Shown: positions 40,129-41,094 of the stretch, in pieces
Numbering within the stretch: the first letter of the stretch is position 1
Layout of the letters: each line of letters begins with the position of its first letter
Assembly (NCBI GenBank): GCA_934358495.1
Contig: CAKRKO010000013.1
Coordinates: forward strand, 1 to 41,094
Direction of reading: 5' to 3'
Source of the DNA: an uncultured Eubacterium sp.
GTDB taxonomy: Bacteria; Bacillota; Clostridia; Lachnospirales; Lachnospiraceae
Length of the DNA: 41,094 nt
Made by a program: the position numbers and the translations under genes
Notes under the pieces: model-generated
Told to the model about the DNA's origin: nothing
What the model saw: only the letters and a program-made list of their open reading frames with translations
The model's database searches: none

Positions 40129-41094
40129 ATGATGGAATATAAGGATTTAATTACTATAATTGTGCCAGTATATAGGGTAGAAAAATATTTAAAGAGATGT
40201 GTAGAAAGCATCTTGGCTCAATCATATTCTAAATTGGAAATAATCCTTGTTGATGATGGATCAGATGATTTGTCACCAGATATTTGTGATTATTATCGAG
40301 AACAAGATTTTAGAGTTAAGGTTATACATAAAATAAATGGTGGATTGTCAAGCGCACGTAATGCTGGATTGGAATCTGCTACGGGAAAATACATAAGTTT
40401 TATCGATTCAGATGATTATATACCAAAAGATTATATAGCCACATTATATAAGTTGATAATTGATAATTCTGCTGAGATGAGTAAGGTCAACTACAAAGAG
40501 GTATATGATGACAGTGGGATAACAGAATCGGAAAGAAATAAAGAAGCTATTGTGTACACAAATCATGATGTTGAACGTGCTTTTTTGGATCTGAAAATCG
40601 ATAGTGCATGCGTGTTTTTGTATTCTAAAGAATTGATAGGAAATACAAGATTTATTGAAGGAAAAACTAGTGAAGATATTCCTTTTAATTTCGAGATATT
40701 TCAAAAAGCGATGAAATTTGTTTATTTACCAGTAGAAAAATATTGCTATTATTACAATCTAAATTCAATAAGCAATGGTTGTTTTAATAAGAATATGTTA
40801 AATTACTTGAATTTCCGGAAAATAATATATGATTTTTATTTACAGAGAAATGATTTGTATATGAAAAATAAGTCAGAAGTTCTTTATGCTAAAGCGGCCA
40901 TGGGATTAATGGCCAGAATAGCTTTATATGGAGTTGAAAAAGACCTGTCAGAACAGGAATATAAAAAAATAATGAAGGATGTTTTCAAAAAACATAAAAA
41001 AATATTTTTTAAAGATAAAGAAATCGCAATGTCCAGAAAAATATTAGCTATTCTGGTTTTTGATTTTTATCCAATAACGAAGATTGTGAAAAGG
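40129..41094 (+). CDS. Glycosyltransferase family 2 (cut by the window end)
   Basis: An open frame with no stop through the last base, 322 codons visible. GT2 motifs: I-I-V-P-V-Y, I-I-L-V-D-D-G-S-D-D, G-G-L-S-S-A-R-N-A-G-L and Y-I-S-F-I-D-S-D-D-Y. The tail is Lys-rich with a final hydrophobic stretch. Two in-frame ATGs (40129, 40132) are possible; the weak AGGTG lies inside the previous stop region. AT-rich like its neighbour. Acceptor and donor sugars are unknown. Confidence 0.88.
   Translation, partial: MMEYKDLITIIVPVYRVEKYLKRCVESILAQSYSKLEIILVDDGSDDLSPDICDYYREQDFRVKVIHKINGGLSSARNAGLESATGKYISFIDSDDYIPKDYIATLYKLIIDNSAEMSKVNYKEVYDDSGITESERNKEAIVYTNHDVERAFLDLKIDSACVFLYSKELIGNTRFIEGKTSEDIPFNFEIFQKAMKFVYLPVEKYCYYYNLNSISNGCFNKNMLNYLNFRKIIYDFYLQRNDLYMKNKSEVLYAKAAMGLMARIALYGVEKDLSEQEYKKIMKDVFKKHKKIFFKDKEIAMSRKILAILVFDFYPITKIVKR

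Noticed and set aside
1..41094. CRISPR array, prophage, tRNA, rRNA or riboswitch
   Set aside because: No regularly spaced repeats, phage genes, tRNA cloverleaf, rRNA segment or known riboswitch core was recognised by eye on either strand.

Overview
This window looks like chromosomal DNA of an anaerobic, spore-forming-lineage Firmicute, most likely a member of the Lachnospiraceae. The basis is the gene content: Rnf complex, electron-bifurcating HydABC, GerW/YtfJ, the rpmB-Asp23-FakA-recG order, strong AGGAGG ribosome sites and extended -10 promoters. I cannot fix the genus from sequence alone. No rRNA, tRNA, CRISPR array, prophage or intact insertion sequence is visible.

Layout. 1-702 is the end of rnfB, followed by proB (PUA-less) and a DUF896 gene. 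2190-5333 (minus strand) is a five-gene operon: DRTGG protein, anti-sigma-type ATPase, group D-like [FeFe]-hydrogenase sensor, second DRTGG protein and PHP-domain protein. It is divergent from 5605-10617, the bifurcating hydrogenase operon hydC, GHKL ATPase, [2Fe-2S] protein, hydB and hydA. 10815-16447 is a dlt-like operon (MBOAT, SGNH-like, DltA-like adenylation enzyme, carrier protein) with a fold-III PLP decarboxylase inserted in it. 16596-19489 is a PAS-containing sensory [FeFe]-hydrogenase (group C, HydS) with a SpoIIE/PP2C phosphatase.

19582-28691 is housekeeping: miaB, a NusG-II membrane protein, ruvAB, zapA, a U32 protein, an FtsW/RodA-type SEDS protein and a class B PBP. 28772-31389 holds a Nudix protein, an unknown protein, DUF2953, ytfJ/gerW and an unlisted 51-aa membrane protein. 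A structured non-coding stretch and rpmB (minus) follow, then Asp23, FakA-like and recG. From 36640 to the end is an exopolysaccharide or capsule operon: LoaP/NusG-type antiterminator, DegT aminotransferase, priming sugar transferase and two GT2 glycosyltransferases, the last cut by the window edge.

How the parts fit. Rnf and HydABC both exchange electrons with ferredoxin and NAD(H). Two further hydrogenase-like proteins with altered active-site loops sit beside HydABC with a phosphatase, ATPases and DRTGG domains, which suggests hydrogen or redox sensing coupled to signalling. The strongest new observations are two. First, a probable phase-variable invertible promoter (36417-36633) sits in front of the polysaccharide operon, currently in the OFF orientation, with its promoter aimed into a bidirectional terminator. 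Second, the dlt-like operon may decarboxylate a carrier-bound amino acid, by analogy with BtrJ/BtrI/BtrK of butirosin biosynthesis, before MBOAT transfer to a surface polymer.
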